From the NCBI RefSeq assembly GCF_000169335.1, contig NZ_AAXW01000012.1, positions 62,001 through 126,000 of the forward strand: 64,000 bases of DNA, read 5' to 3'. Below, in pieces: positions 7,516 to 15,408 of this stretch. The DNA is from Crocosphaera chwakensis CCY0110. Its GTDB lineage: Bacteria; Cyanobacteriota; Cyanobacteriia; Cyanobacteriales; Microcystaceae. The translations under genes and the position numbers were made by a program. The notes under the pieces are model-generated. The model made no database searches. It was not told where the DNA came from and was given only the letters and a program-made list of their open reading frames with translations. Within the stretch, counting starts at the first letter, position 1. Each line of letters opens with the position of its first letter.

Positions 7516-8952
7516 TTAGTCTAACGCAAGGTTCTCAAAAAAATCAAGGGTGTGACGAAAAAATTTTTCAGCTATTTGGGGACACCCCCCAAAATGCAGA
7601 TGAACATAGGAAGCATGAAGGTTATTAAACTGCCATCCTTCTCCATAACTAGGACTATTTTCGTGCCAACTCGATAATTTAAAAATGGGTTGAGCAGGAG
7701 AATGGGTTAACTCAGAGCGATGAAACTCATGACCCCAAATCGTTTCCCCTTGCTTCAATAGAAGACTATCATCAGAAGCGATCGCTTGTCGATAGCCTAG
7801 GCTCAATTTTTGCCCCATTTTAGCGGTTGTGGATAAAATACCGACCATCGGCCAGGATTTACCACTAAAATCAATAATTTCCTGACACAAATACATTAAC
7901 CCCCCACACTCAGCATAGGTAGGCATTCCGTTGATAATTGCCTGTTTAACCGTATTTAAAGCTTTTTTATTACTTGATAAAGCTTCTGCAAACATTTCGG
8001 GAAAACCACCCCCAAAATATAGTCCTACACTGCCTTCGGGTAAAGTTTCATCTTTTAAAGGACTCCAGTAACACAGTGTCGCCCCTAACTGTTCTAAAAT
8101 GTCTAAGTTATCAGGGTAATAGAAGTTAAAGGCTTTATCTTTAGCGATCGCTATTTTTGGGGATGGAGTAACGAGGTGATGAGGGGATGAAATAACGGGA
8201 TCACAAGACGATGGAGAAAGGTAGGGAAAAAGTTGTTCCCAATTAAAACAATTTTGAGCTAAATGGGCTAATTTATCAAAAAACTGATTAAGTTTTGGCA
8301 GTTCATCCGTAGGAACTAACCCCAAGTGGCGATCGGGGATGGTTAAATCTGTTTGACGATAAATAACGCCAAAAATAGTTATATTCAGACGCTTTAAAGC
8401 GGTTTCAAGTAAAATTAAATGGCGATCGCTTGCCACTCGATTTAAAATAACTCCCACAATATTAATATTAGGATCGAGAGAACGGTATCCATGAGCGATC
8501 GCCGCCACCGATCCTGATAAACGACTACAATCAATGACTAAAACCATAGGAATCTTTAAAATTCGAGCAATATGAGCCGTACTACCATAATCCTGACAAA
8601 AATTTTCTATTTCCTCCCCTACTCTCTGCTCCCTGCTCCCTGCTCCCTGCTCCCTCTGCTTCCACAACGGAACCCCATCAAATAATCCCATAACCCCCTC
8701 AACCACAGCATAATCAACCCCTTGACAATGTTGCTCAAAACAGGATTTAACATAACTCACAGAGGTCAAAATCGGATCTAAATTACGACAAGGCCGACCT
8801 GTGATATAACTGTGAAACATAGGATCAATATAGTCAGGCCCTACTTTAAATGATTGAACCGTTGCCGATTGTTTCTTCAAAAAAGCCAGTAATGCTAAGG
8901 TTATGGTTGTTTTGCCTGTGCCACTGCGATCGCCAGCAATAATTAATGTCAC
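7516..8952 (-). CDS. cbiA: Cobyrinate a,c-diamide synthase
   Basis: 478 aa. It amidates the a and c side chains of cobyrinate with glutamine and ATP, in cobalamin synthesis. Domains: N-terminal P-loop synthetase (IAGDRSGTGKTT, residues 5-16; KVGPDYIDPMFH; VEGVMGLFDG about 95-104) and C-terminal class-I-like amidotransferase of the CobB/CobQ type (FGGGFPEMFAEAL, then nucleophile Cys in AECGGLMYL, and a terminal HASYVHLHF carrying the catalytic His). Odd: right after DGVPLWKQ the protein has an insertion REQGAGSREQRVGEEIENF. It is produced by four copies of a 7-bp repeat TGCTCCC (8627-8654 on the plus strand) plus flanking sequence. The insertion keeps the frame and sits in a loop between motifs, so the enzyme may still work. 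It is transcribed away from recA; the start ATG at 8952 fits the family. Confidence 0.93.
   Translation of the reverse strand: MTLIIAGDRSGTGKTTITLALLAFLKKQSATVQSFKVGPDYIDPMFHSYITGRPCRNLDPILTSVSYVKSCFEQHCQGVDYAVVEGVMGLFDGVPLWKQREQGAGSREQRVGEEIENFCQDYGSTAHIARILKIPMVLVIDCSRLSGSVAAIAHGYRSLDPNINIVGVILNRVASDRHLILLETALKRLNITIFGVIYRQTDLTIPDRHLGLVPTDELPKLNQFFDKLAHLAQNCFNWEQLFPYLSPSSCDPVISSPHHLVTPSPKIAIAKDKAFNFYYPDNLDILEQLGATLCYWSPLKDETLPEGSVGLYFGGGFPEMFAEALSSNKKALNTVKQAIINGMPTYAECGGLMYLCQEIIDFSGKSWPMVGILSTTAKMGQKLSLGYRQAIASDDSLLLKQGETIWGHEFHRSELTHSPAQPIFKLSSWHENSPSYGEGWQFNNLHASYVHLHFGGCPQIAEKFFRHTLDFFENLALD
8627..8654. repeat. In-gene heptanucleotide repeat (TGCTCCC x4)
   Basis: Four exact tandem copies of TGCTCCC, followed by a partial copy. 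Read in frame on the minus strand they encode the Gly/Ser/Arg/Glu-rich insertion of CbiA. The same type of repeat is otherwise intergenic in this window. Confidence 0.85.
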
Positions 8953-9125
8953 GATTTTTTAAACAGATAACTAGGTAAATGTTCACTAATTTTCTAGAAT
9001 TACGTGATAATAAGCAGAAATTACCGTAAATATTCTCCCTTAATAATCTCAATCTAAATGTTACCCTAGATAGAAGAGACTATCAAAGAATTGTCATCAT
9101 TACGTTTCTTGTCAATAAAACAAGC

Positions 9126-9131
9126 TATAAT
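9126..9131 (+). promoter_or_regulatory. recA -10 box
   Basis: TATAAT at 9126-9131, 53 bases before the recA ATG. A TTGTCA lies upstream at about 9110-9115 but with short spacing, so the -35 is uncertain. The box is followed 5 bases later by the LexA-like palindrome. Confidence 0.55.
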
Positions 9132-9136
9132 AGACA

Positions 9137-9150
9137 AATACTTTTGTACT
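9137..9150. promoter_or_regulatory. LexA-type operator of recA
   Basis: AATACTTTTGTACT matches the described cyanobacterial LexA consensus AGTACWNWTGTACT at 13 of 14 positions (A in place of G at position 2). It overlaps the expected transcription start just downstream of TATAAT, where a bound repressor would block transcription. LexA control of recA varies among cyanobacteria, so binding is inferred. Confidence 0.55.
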
Positions 9151-9184
9151 AAAATTGTTGTGTAAGAATTAGATAGAGGCATTA

Positions 9185-10228
9185 ATGGCTGCGATTACAA
9201 ACAATCCTGATAAAGAAAAGGCATTAGGCTTAGTTCTCAACCAAATTGAGCGAAATTTCGGTAAAGGGTCCATCATGCGTCTAGGAGACGCAGCCAGAAT
9301 GAAGGTGGAAACCATCTCAACTGGGGCTTTGACCTTGGATTTAGCCTTGGGGGGTGGACTCCCAATGGGAAGAGTGGTTGAGATTTACGGGCCAGAAAGT
9401 TCTGGGAAAACAACCCTCGCCCTTCATGCGATCGCAGAAGTGCAAAAGGCTGGCGGTGTGGCTGCTTTTGTGGACGCAGAACACGCTTTAGATCCCACTT
9501 ATTCGGCTGCTTTGGGAGTAGATATTAATAACTTATTAGTTGCTCAACCAGATACGGGAGAATCTGCCTTAGAAATTGTCGATCAATTAGTGCGATCGGC
9601 TGCCGTGGATGTAGTGGTGATCGACTCGGTTGCTGCGTTAGTTCCCCGTGCAGAAATTGAAGGGGAAATGGGGGATACTCAAGTGGGTTTGCAAGCTCGT
9701 TTAATGAGTAAAGCCTTACGTAAAATTGCGGGAAATATTGGTAAATCTGGCTGTGTGGTCATTTTCCTCAACCAGTTACGGCAAAAAATTGGGGTTACGT
9801 ATGGAAGTCCCGAAGTGACTACTGGAGGAACTGCATTAAAATTTTATGCGTCGGTGCGTTTAGATATTCGTCGTATTCAAACACTCAAAAAAGGCAGTGA
9901 AGGAGAGTATGGAATTCGGGCGAAAGTCAAAGTAGCTAAAAATAAAGTTGCACCTCCTTTTCGCATTGCTGAATTTGACATTATTTTTGGTCAAGGTATT
10001 TCTCAGATGGGATGTATGTTAGATTTAGCTGAACAGAGTGATGTGGTTCTTCGTAAAGGTGCTTGGTATAGTTACAATGGGGATAATATTTCTCAAGGAA
10101 GAGATAATGCCGTTAAATACCTAGAAGAGAATCCCAAGATTGCTGAAACCATTGAACAACAGGTACGCGAAAAATTAGAATTGGGATCTTTGAGCTTTGC
10201 TATTTCTCAAGGAGACGAAGAAGAATAG
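9185..10228 (+). CDS. recA: Recombinase RecA
   Basis: 347 aa. RecA coats single-stranded DNA, drives strand exchange and stimulates LexA self-cleavage. Seen: STGALTLDLALGGGLPMGR, Walker A GPESSGKTT (69-77), Walker B VVVIDSVAALVP, the L1/L2 DNA-binding loop regions (GDTQVGLQARLMSKALRK and NQLRQKIGVTYGSPEVTTGG), and the acidic C-terminus ending GDEEE. Full length with no intein. It starts at ATG 9185 after GATAGAGG. Promoter and candidate LexA box lie immediately upstream, and a strong intrinsic terminator follows, so it is a single-gene unit. Confidence 0.98.
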   Translation: MAAITNNPDKEKALGLVLNQIERNFGKGSIMRLGDAARMKVETISTGALTLDLALGGGLPMGRVVEIYGPESSGKTTLALHAIAEVQKAGGVAAFVDAEHALDPTYSAALGVDINNLLVAQPDTGESALEIVDQLVRSAAVDVVVIDSVAALVPRAEIEGEMGDTQVGLQARLMSKALRKIAGNIGKSGCVVIFLNQLRQKIGVTYGSPEVTTGGTALKFYASVRLDIRRIQTLKKGSEGEYGIRAKVKVAKNKVAPPFRIAEFDIIFGQGISQMGCMLDLAEQSDVVLRKGAWYSYNGDNISQGRDNAVKYLEENPKIAETIEQQVREKLELGSLSFAISQGDEEE

Positions 10229-10268
10229 GAAGAAAATTAGTAAAATTCTTTTCTTAATATAATGTTAG

Positions 10269-10295
10269 TGGATCGATTGGCGATCCATTTTTTTT
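10269..10295 (+). terminator. Intrinsic terminator of recA
   Basis: TGGATCG (10269-10275), 5-base loop, CGATCCA (10281-10287), then eight T. This is a textbook rho-independent terminator about 40 bases after the recA stop. Its T-run overlaps the stop codon of the convergent Uma2 gene. Confidence 0.85.
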
Positions 10296-11019
10296 ATAAT
10301 TCATTAGGATCAACCCCAAAGCTTCTAAGTCTTTCTTCTAGTCGTTTTGCTCTTTCTTGAGCTTCTGAGGCTTCTTGTTGAGCTTGTAAAGCTTCTTGTT
10401 GAGATTCTTTGGCTTTTTCTTGAGAGGTTAAATATCGTTTTCCTTGTTGATCATACCAATATAACCACTCTCTTTCTACTCCTTGATAAACACCCATTTC
10501 TCTACCAATTCCTAAATTCATTTCTGCTAACCAAACCGGTTCACCTTGTAATAATTTATACTCTCCATTTTCTAATTGATAGACTTCTAAACGAGGTTTT
10601 CTTTTTCTTAAAGGGTTATAAATAACATAATACAAAACTCCCATTTTTGCGTAATCTTCTTTCTTTTGAGTATATTCTCCCCTTCTGGTTTGAGACACCA
10701 CTTCTAAAACCATTGTGGGGATAACCAGTTCATCCCATAATACATAGGATAACCTTAAATCTGAATCAATAATACGGGGAACTCCTACGCTTAAAAAACC
10801 ATCAGGAACGATGACATCTGTCGGGTTTTCTGGATCATAATAAATTCCCATATCTACCCCAAAATACCAATCCATTCTCTCTTCCCAAATAAGGGCTAAA
10901 ATGTCTTTAAGAACATGGGGGATTAAGTCTTGTAATTCGTTATCCACGGGAGTATCATCAGAGTCGGGTAAATCTTCAGCAGAGGGTAAACAATCACGGG
11001 GATTATAGTTTAATAACAT
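10294..11019 (-). CDS. Uma2-family (DUF820) putative nuclease
   Basis: 241 aa. Uma2 proteins have a PD-(D/E)XK-type restriction-endonuclease fold and are strongly expanded in cyanobacteria; their cellular role is not established. Seen: N-terminal PS..DLP.SD acidic stretch, DYFGVDMGIYYDPENP, the core P.MVLEVVSQTRRGEYTQK with conserved Glu and Lys, then DYAKMGVLYYVIYNP. The C-terminal ~40 residues (EKAKESQQEALQAQQEASEA and beyond) are a charged coiled coil, common in this subfamily. Stand-alone, convergent with recA and sharing its terminator region. The gene looks intact; start ATG 11019. Confidence 0.85.
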   Translation of the reverse strand: MLLNYNPRDCLPSAEDLPDSDDTPVDNELQDLIPHVLKDILALIWEERMDWYFGVDMGIYYDPENPTDVIVPDGFLSVGVPRIIDSDLRLSYVLWDELVIPTMVLEVVSQTRRGEYTQKKEDYAKMGVLYYVIYNPLRKRKPRLEVYQLENGEYKLLQGEPVWLAEMNLGIGREMGVYQGVEREWLYWYDQQGKRYLTSQEKAKESQQEALQAQQEASEAQERAKRLEERLRSFGVDPNEL

Positions 11020-11093
11020 TGTTAGAAATTGAATTCGCTTGGGAAGATTTCATTTTATTGTATCATTATAATATTTTCTTCTTTCTATTGTGA

Positions 11094-11202
11094 CTATAAT
11101 TCTCCTGTTTCTCTTAAAATTTGTTCTTCTAAATGAGAGGCAATATGAAAGTGTGAATCTGAACGTAACTGGTTGATAATTGTCTTTACTAATGACGGGC
11201 AT
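11094..11202 (-). pseudogene. DUF3368 toxin gene, internally deleted
   Basis: The sequence starts with ATG (11202) encoding MPVISKD, like the MPVVSNTSPL start of DUF3368 PIN-fold toxins. After ~7 codons it jumps, in another frame, to QLRSDSHFHIASHLEEQILR then ETGEL and TAG at 11094, which resembles the DUF3368 C-terminus (the region before the final GE). About 120 residues including the active site are missing. It overlaps the 3' end of the UPF0175 antitoxin gene by 14 bases, as expected of this operon type. The toxin is therefore dead. Confidence 0.6.
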
Positions 11203-11434
11203 AGTTTAAATCTTCTTCTAATTCTTGTTGAGTATAGTGTCTATTAATCCCTCTTTCTCCTAATAATTGACTAAATTGATGATGTTCCACGTTTGCTAAT
11301 TCTCTAGCTTTTCCAAAAGATAGTAATTCTTGCTGGTATAAACTAAGAGCTAATTCTTTTCTTAGCTCACTTTCAAGACGTTTTTCTGGTAAGCGAATAG
11401 ATTGTATAATAGAGTCAGGAATAGAGAGTTGCAT
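11189..11434 (-). CDS. UPF0175 antitoxin
   Basis: 81 aa, the normal size for UPF0175. It reads LSIPDSIIQSIRLPEKRLES, ELRKELALSLYQQELLSFGK and ends in a Tyr/Asp-rich tail. UPF0175 proteins are small DNA-binding-type antitoxins usually encoded just upstream of a DUF3368 toxin. Here the toxin downstream is only an internally deleted remnant, so this is an orphan antitoxin. It is intact with ATG at 11434. Confidence 0.75.
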   Translation of the reverse strand: MQLSIPDSIIQSIRLPEKRLESELRKELALSLYQQELLSFGKARELANVEHHQFSQLLGERGINRHYTQQELEEDLNYARH

Positions 11435-11612
11435 GGTTTAATTTTTAGCTATATTGATATCTAGAATCATTGTAACAATTATTACTACGAATTTTTGTCT
11501 TTTATTACACCTACCTACTTATTTAACTTCTAATATTCAAATCTGTACAAGGAACAATTTTTTGACTCAAATGTCTCAAAGATTAAAATCATATAACTTT
11601 GAGGACTGTTTA

Positions 11613-12087
11613 ATGAATAAATATCTATTTGCAAAAGTAGGTTTTACTGTTTTAACAATGTTTGGAATGGGAAATATAAACATAAATTCTGCATCTGCTT
11701 TAACAATAACTTACAATGCAGGTTTAGATTTTTCTCCTACAAATAATCCTAATGGAGTATGAACTTATGGTAACTCAAATTCTTTGTCAAATACATCAGC
11801 TTTCACTCCATATAGTTTAACTTCTACACTGGGTAATGGTCTGGTCACTTGGGATAATGGAGGTGAAACGTACATAAGTGGCAATCCAACAGACCAAAAT
11901 ATTATCACTTTCTTTCAAGGTCAAGTAAATGTTGTTTATGAACCTGATGAATTATATCTTGTCCCTTCTACCTATTACAACAACTCTGAGTGTTCCAGAA
12001 CCTTCAACGATTATTGGATTAGGAATATTAACAACATTTGGTTTAGGAACAGGATTTAAACGTAAATTAAGTAAAGCTAATAAGTAA
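11613..12087 (+). pseudogene. PEP-CTERM protein gene, disrupted
   Basis: ATG 11613 opens with a signal peptide (MNKYLFAKVGFTVLTMFGMG, ending near SASA). The frame hits TGA at 11760 where Trp is natural (NGV-stop-TYGNS), and continues in the same frame to EPDELYLVPSTYYNN. It then shifts by one base, and the alternative frame gives SVPEPSTIIGLGILTTFGLG, then TGFKRKLSKANK and TAA at 12087. VPEPST + hydrophobic helix + basic tail is the PEP-CTERM sorting signal cut by exosortases. Cyanoexosortase B is encoded at 43179, so the processing machine exists in the same window. The middle part also looks shortened. At least two lesions make expression unlikely. Confidence 0.7.
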
Positions 12088-12093
12088 TAGACA

Positions 12094-12160
12094 GTAGGGT
12101 GGGCAAGTCAAAGACTTATCTAAACTAACTTTATCCTGGGAAATCTTGCCCACCTTATAA
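12094..12160. repeat. Palindromic repeat, long form
   Basis: GTAGGGTGGGCAAG at the left is matched by CTTGCCCACC at the right, around a 40-base centre. It is an expanded form of the short GTAGGGTGGGCA/TGCCCACC palindromes at 25392, 29447 and 37850. A further degenerate half copy (GTAGGGTGAGCATTGCC) follows at about 12189-12207. It looks like a non-autonomous mobile hairpin repeat and may also act as a terminator. Confidence 0.6.
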
Positions 12161-12295
12161 AATTTATTGTTATTATTTCTCTAGGCGGTAGGGTGAGCAT
12201 TGCCTACCTTTTTTACGTGGCGTTAATGAGATTATGAATCAAAAAAAATATTATGTGTTAAAGTAGTAAAACACTCTATTTTATTACTGAAAACC

Positions 12296-12518
12296 ATGAT
12301 AGTTAAGAAAAATAATACAGAAAGAACTGTTTTTCTTTATCCTGATGAAGATGGTTATATTATTGCTGAAGTTCCTAGTCTTCCAGGATGTATTAGTCAG
12401 GGAGAAACCCGTCAAGAAGCGTTAAAAAATATCAAAGAAGCCATTGAACTTCATTTAGAAGTTTTAAGGTGAATTGATTCCCGATGATAATATAGAAATA
12501 GCTTCAGTTAAACTATGA
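12296..12518 (+). pseudogene. HicB antitoxin gene, frameshifted
   Basis: ATG 12296 encodes an N-terminus with TVFLYPDEDGYIIAEVPSLP, GCISQGETRQEALKNIKEA and IELHLEVLR, classic HicB. A TGA follows at 12470. In another frame the sequence continues IPDDNIEIASVKL to TGA at 12516, the usual HicB end. A small deletion of about 5-10 bases near 12470 explains the break. The hicA-like ORF overlaps its last codons, the usual arrangement of this operon. Confidence 0.65.
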
Positions 12519-12628
12519 GTAAATTACCAGTTGTTTCTGGAAAAGACTGTGTTAAACCCTTACAAAAAATAGGATTAGTTGTATTTAGACAAAGAGGGAG
12601 TCATATTACAATGGTAAGAGAAGGGTAA
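12515..12628 (+). pseudogene. HicA toxin gene, C-terminally truncated
   Basis: 37 codons reading MSKLPVVSGKDCVKPLQKIG and then FRQRGSHITMVREG before TAA. This is the first half of a HicA mRNA interferase, including the catalytic His in GSHITM, but the second half of the double-stranded-RNA-binding-like fold is absent. It overlaps the broken hicB end by 4 bases. The toxin is probably inactive. Confidence 0.65.
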
Positions 12629-12724
12629 TCCCAACCTTACAGTAATTTCCTTATTTTTATTTGTACTTCTATAGAATTTTAGGCTAAAATAAAAATATCA
12701 AATTGAAACAAAAAATTAAATATT

Positions 12725-12982
12725 ATGATTAATCTTGAACAAATACAACATGATATCAGTGAATTACCCGAAGAAGCGCAAACCTTAGTCATTGATTTCA
12801 TTGAGTTATTAAAAAAACGCTATTCTATTGCAAAAACACAAGAGACTAAAGTAGAACAAACCATCTATGATAAATTTGAACAAAGTGGATTAATTGGATT
12901 TTGCTCGGTTGAAGAAGATTTATCAACTACCTATAAAAAAGTTTTAGCAGATACATTAGACACTAAATATGATAATCGTTGA
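12725..12982 (+). CDS. DUF2281-like antitoxin of a VapBC module
   Basis: 85 aa: INLEQIQHDISELPEEAQTL and FIELLKKRYS are the typical N-terminal helix pattern of DUF2281 antitoxins. The remainder is charged and ends SVEEDLSTTYKKVLADTLD, the likely toxin-binding part. The stop overlaps the start of the PIN toxin by 14 bases, so the pair is translationally coupled. Start ATG 12725 after a short AT-rich leader. Unlike the modules just upstream, this one is intact. Confidence 0.75.
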   Translation: MINLEQIQHDISELPEEAQTLVIDFIELLKKRYSIAKTQETKVEQTIYDKFEQSGLIGFCSVEEDLSTTYKKVLADTLDTKYDNR

Positions 12983-13385
12983 TACAGGATTTTGGTTAGC
13001 ATTAATTGATCAAAAAGACATCCATCATCCTACTGCTAAACAAGCCTTAAAACAATATAATGAAACCCTAATTACAACATGGTGTGTTGTAACAGAAACC
13101 TGTTACCTTTCACTGAAGAGAAAAGGTGTGGATGCTCAAATTGCTTTTATTAATAGTTCTAAACAAGGTTTATTTACTATCTTTGACCTTGAATTTCATC
13201 ATACATCCCGTATTGCTCAACTGATGAAACAATATGAAAATCTTCCGATGGATTTAGCAGATGCTTCCCTTGTTATTTTAGCAGAACATTTAGGACACGG
13301 ACGTATTTTTTCAGTGGATCAACGAGACTTTAATACTTATCGCTGGAAGCAAAATTATCCTTTTGAAAATCTACTTATTCAATAA
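12969..13385 (+). CDS. vapC: VapC-type PIN-domain toxin
   Basis: 138 aa. PIN toxins are Mg-dependent RNases that block translation when not bound by their antitoxin. Acidic active-site residues are visible: MIIVDTGFWLAL (first Asp), WCVVTETCYL (Glu), PMDLADASLVILAE (Asp pair) and IFSVDQRDFNTYRW near the end. Complete in length. It overlaps its antitoxin by 14 bases and is followed by the ndhD terminator on the opposite strand. Confidence 0.85.
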   Translation: MIIVDTGFWLALIDQKDIHHPTAKQALKQYNETLITTWCVVTETCYLSLKRKGVDAQIAFINSSKQGLFTIFDLEFHHTSRIAQLMKQYENLPMDLADASLVILAEHLGHGRIFSVDQRDFNTYRWKQNYPFENLLIQ

Positions 13386-13431
13386 TGAGATTTTAACTCA
13401 ATAGAAAATGTAAATTAACTAAAGCTAATAA

Positions 13432-13457
13432 AAAAGCCCACTATAAAGTAGGCTTTT
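13432..13457 (-). terminator. Terminator between vapC and ndhD
   Basis: AAAAGCC (13432-13438) pairs with GGCTTTT (13451-13457), extended by ACT/AGT across one mismatch. On the minus strand it is followed by six T, so it fits the end of ndhD; it may serve vapC from the other side. Confidence 0.6.
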
Positions 13458-13481
13458 CAATCATAAAAATAGGCTAAATTC

Positions 13482-15068
13482 CTATTTAATCATCGGGGCT
13501 TTAACTGCCATATCATAGCGAGAAGCTACCTCAACTTCTTCGACTAAACTAGGCACAGATTGACGCAATATTGTGGTAAGTTGTGTGGTGGTTGAATCAT
13601 AAATTTGCGTAACGATTTTAGGATACAAACCGATGCCAATAATGGGAATTAATAAACACCCAATAATAAACACTTCTCTGGGTTCTGCGTCAATTAATTT
13701 AGTATGGGAAACTAACTCTTTATTTTCTGGTCCGTATAACATTTCCCGTAACATGGACAGTAAATAAATGGGGGTTAAAATGACACCCACCGCAGCTAAA
13801 AAGACGATGATAACTTTAAAAGTCGAGTTATAAGCGTCACTGGTTGCAAAGCCCACAAACACCATTAATTCTGCTACAAACCCACTCATTCCTGGCAATG
13901 CTAAAGAAGCCATTGAACAAGTAGTCCACATAGCGAACACCTTCTTCATTTTCTTACCAATACCCCCCATTTCGTCTAACATCAGGGTATGGGTACGGTC
14001 GTAGGTTGCCCCTACCATAAAGAAGAGACTCGCTCCAATTAAACCGTGGGAAATCATTTGTAACATTGCCCCACTCAAACCAATATCGGTAAACGAAGCG
14101 ATACCTATCAACACAAACCCCATGTGAGAGATAGAAGAATAGGCAATTTTTCGTTTTAGGTTCCGTTGAGCAAAGGAGGTTAAAGCAGCATAGATAATAT
14201 TAACTACCCCTAAAATGACTAACACAGGGGCAAAATAAGCATGAGCATCCGGTAACATTCCGGCATTCATCCGTAGCAGGGCATAACCGCCCATTTTTAA
14301 GAGAATACCAGCTAGTAACATATGTGCCGGTGCCGTAGCTTCTCCGTGGGCATCTGGTAGCCAAGTATGCAGGGGAAAGATGGGTAATTTTACTCCGTAG
14401 GCGATGAGGAAACCAGCATACAAGAATAATTGTAGATTAAGGGGAATATCTTTTGCTGCGATCGCACTCATATCAAAGGTAACAGTATCCCCGAAAAAGG
14501 CCATAGTTAAAGCACCTACCAGGATAAACAAAGAACCCCCGGCAGTATAAAGGATAAACTTAGTGGCTGCGTAAAGTCTCCGTTTTCCGCCCCATATTGA
14601 CAAAATTAGATAAACCGGAACTAATTCTAATTCCCACACTAAGAAGAAAAGCAGCATATCCTGTACAGCGAAGACCGCTATTTGTCCCCCGTACATGGCT
14701 AACATCAGAAAATAAAAAAGTTTGGGTTTAAAGGTAACCGGCCAAGCGGCCATGGTTGCCAAAGTAGTGATAAACCCGGTTAATAAAATAAGAGGCATGG
14801 CCAACCCATCGGCTCCCACCGACCATTTTAAGTCGAGTTCCGGAACCCAAGCATAGCTTTCGACTAGCTGTAGGTTGGGGTTACTGAGGTCATACCCTGT
14901 ATAAAAAGCGTATACAATAATAGCAAAATCGATTAAACCCACTGTTAAAGCGTACCAACGCACGGTTTTACCATCTTTATCGGGAATGATGGGTATAAAC
15001 AACGCTGCCACAATGGGAAAGAGAATAATGGTAGTTAACCAAGGAAAATTAGCAAGGTTCATTGACAT
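13482..15068 (-). CDS. ndhD: NAD(P)H-quinone oxidoreductase subunit 4 (NdhD1/D2 type)
   Basis: 528 aa, about 14 membrane helices. It is a proton-pumping, antiporter-like subunit of the thylakoid NDH-1 complex used in respiration and cyclic electron flow. Seen: WSVGADGLAMPLILLTGF, the conserved Glu in FFLVWELELVPVYLILSIWG, LPIFPLHTWLPDAHGEAT, HMLLAGILLKMGGYALLRMN with the conserved Lys, and KRKIAYSSISHMGFVLIGI. These fit the respiratory-type NdhD1/NdhD2 better than the CO2-uptake NdhD3/D4, but the distinction is by eye. No ndhF or ndhE neighbour, so it is a monocistronic unit. Start ATG 15068 (MSMNLANFPWL). Confidence 0.93.
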   Translation of the reverse strand: MSMNLANFPWLTTIILFPIVAALFIPIIPDKDGKTVRWYALTVGLIDFAIIVYAFYTGYDLSNPNLQLVESYAWVPELDLKWSVGADGLAMPLILLTGFITTLATMAAWPVTFKPKLFYFLMLAMYGGQIAVFAVQDMLLFFLVWELELVPVYLILSIWGGKRRLYAATKFILYTAGGSLFILVGALTMAFFGDTVTFDMSAIAAKDIPLNLQLFLYAGFLIAYGVKLPIFPLHTWLPDAHGEATAPAHMLLAGILLKMGGYALLRMNAGMLPDAHAYFAPVLVILGVVNIIYAALTSFAQRNLKRKIAYSSISHMGFVLIGIASFTDIGLSGAMLQMISHGLIGASLFFMVGATYDRTHTLMLDEMGGIGKKMKKVFAMWTTCSMASLALPGMSGFVAELMVFVGFATSDAYNSTFKVIIVFLAAVGVILTPIYLLSMLREMLYGPENKELVSHTKLIDAEPREVFIIGCLLIPIIGIGLYPKIVTQIYDSTTTQLTTILRQSVPSLVEEVEVASRYDMAVKAPMIK

Positions 15069-15408
15069 TTTCTAAGCATTCATCAATATTTCGGGTATTG
15101 TTTAGGAGTCAGGAGTTAGTAGGGGGTTAATAATATTAAGCCTACAGAGAAGTCAGTGGTAGCCAACTTTAATCATCTATTGCCTGTTGCCTGAGACAAA
15201 ACCCATTCATGTATGATCGTGATAGAAAGTTTAATTGTGAGGACACATAAACAATCTAGAGGATCACCATTCACTCCTAAATCTAACAAGATTTTTCTAG
15301 AGATACTATTGTAAAAACCTTAAATTTTTTGAAAATTTTAATATTATTAAAGATAATACGCTCATAAAAAGTAGCTGATAACTGATTAACTGATAACTAA
15401 TAAATTTT
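15069..15408. other. Divergent spacer ndhD / DUF512 gene
   Basis: 340 bases. It contains short repeat debris (TATTGCCTGTTGCC at about 15178-15191, and CTGATAACTGATTAACTGAT-type tandem pieces at 15372-15396), and the promoters of both divergent genes presumably lie here. No gene or clear operator is seen. Confidence 0.5.
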
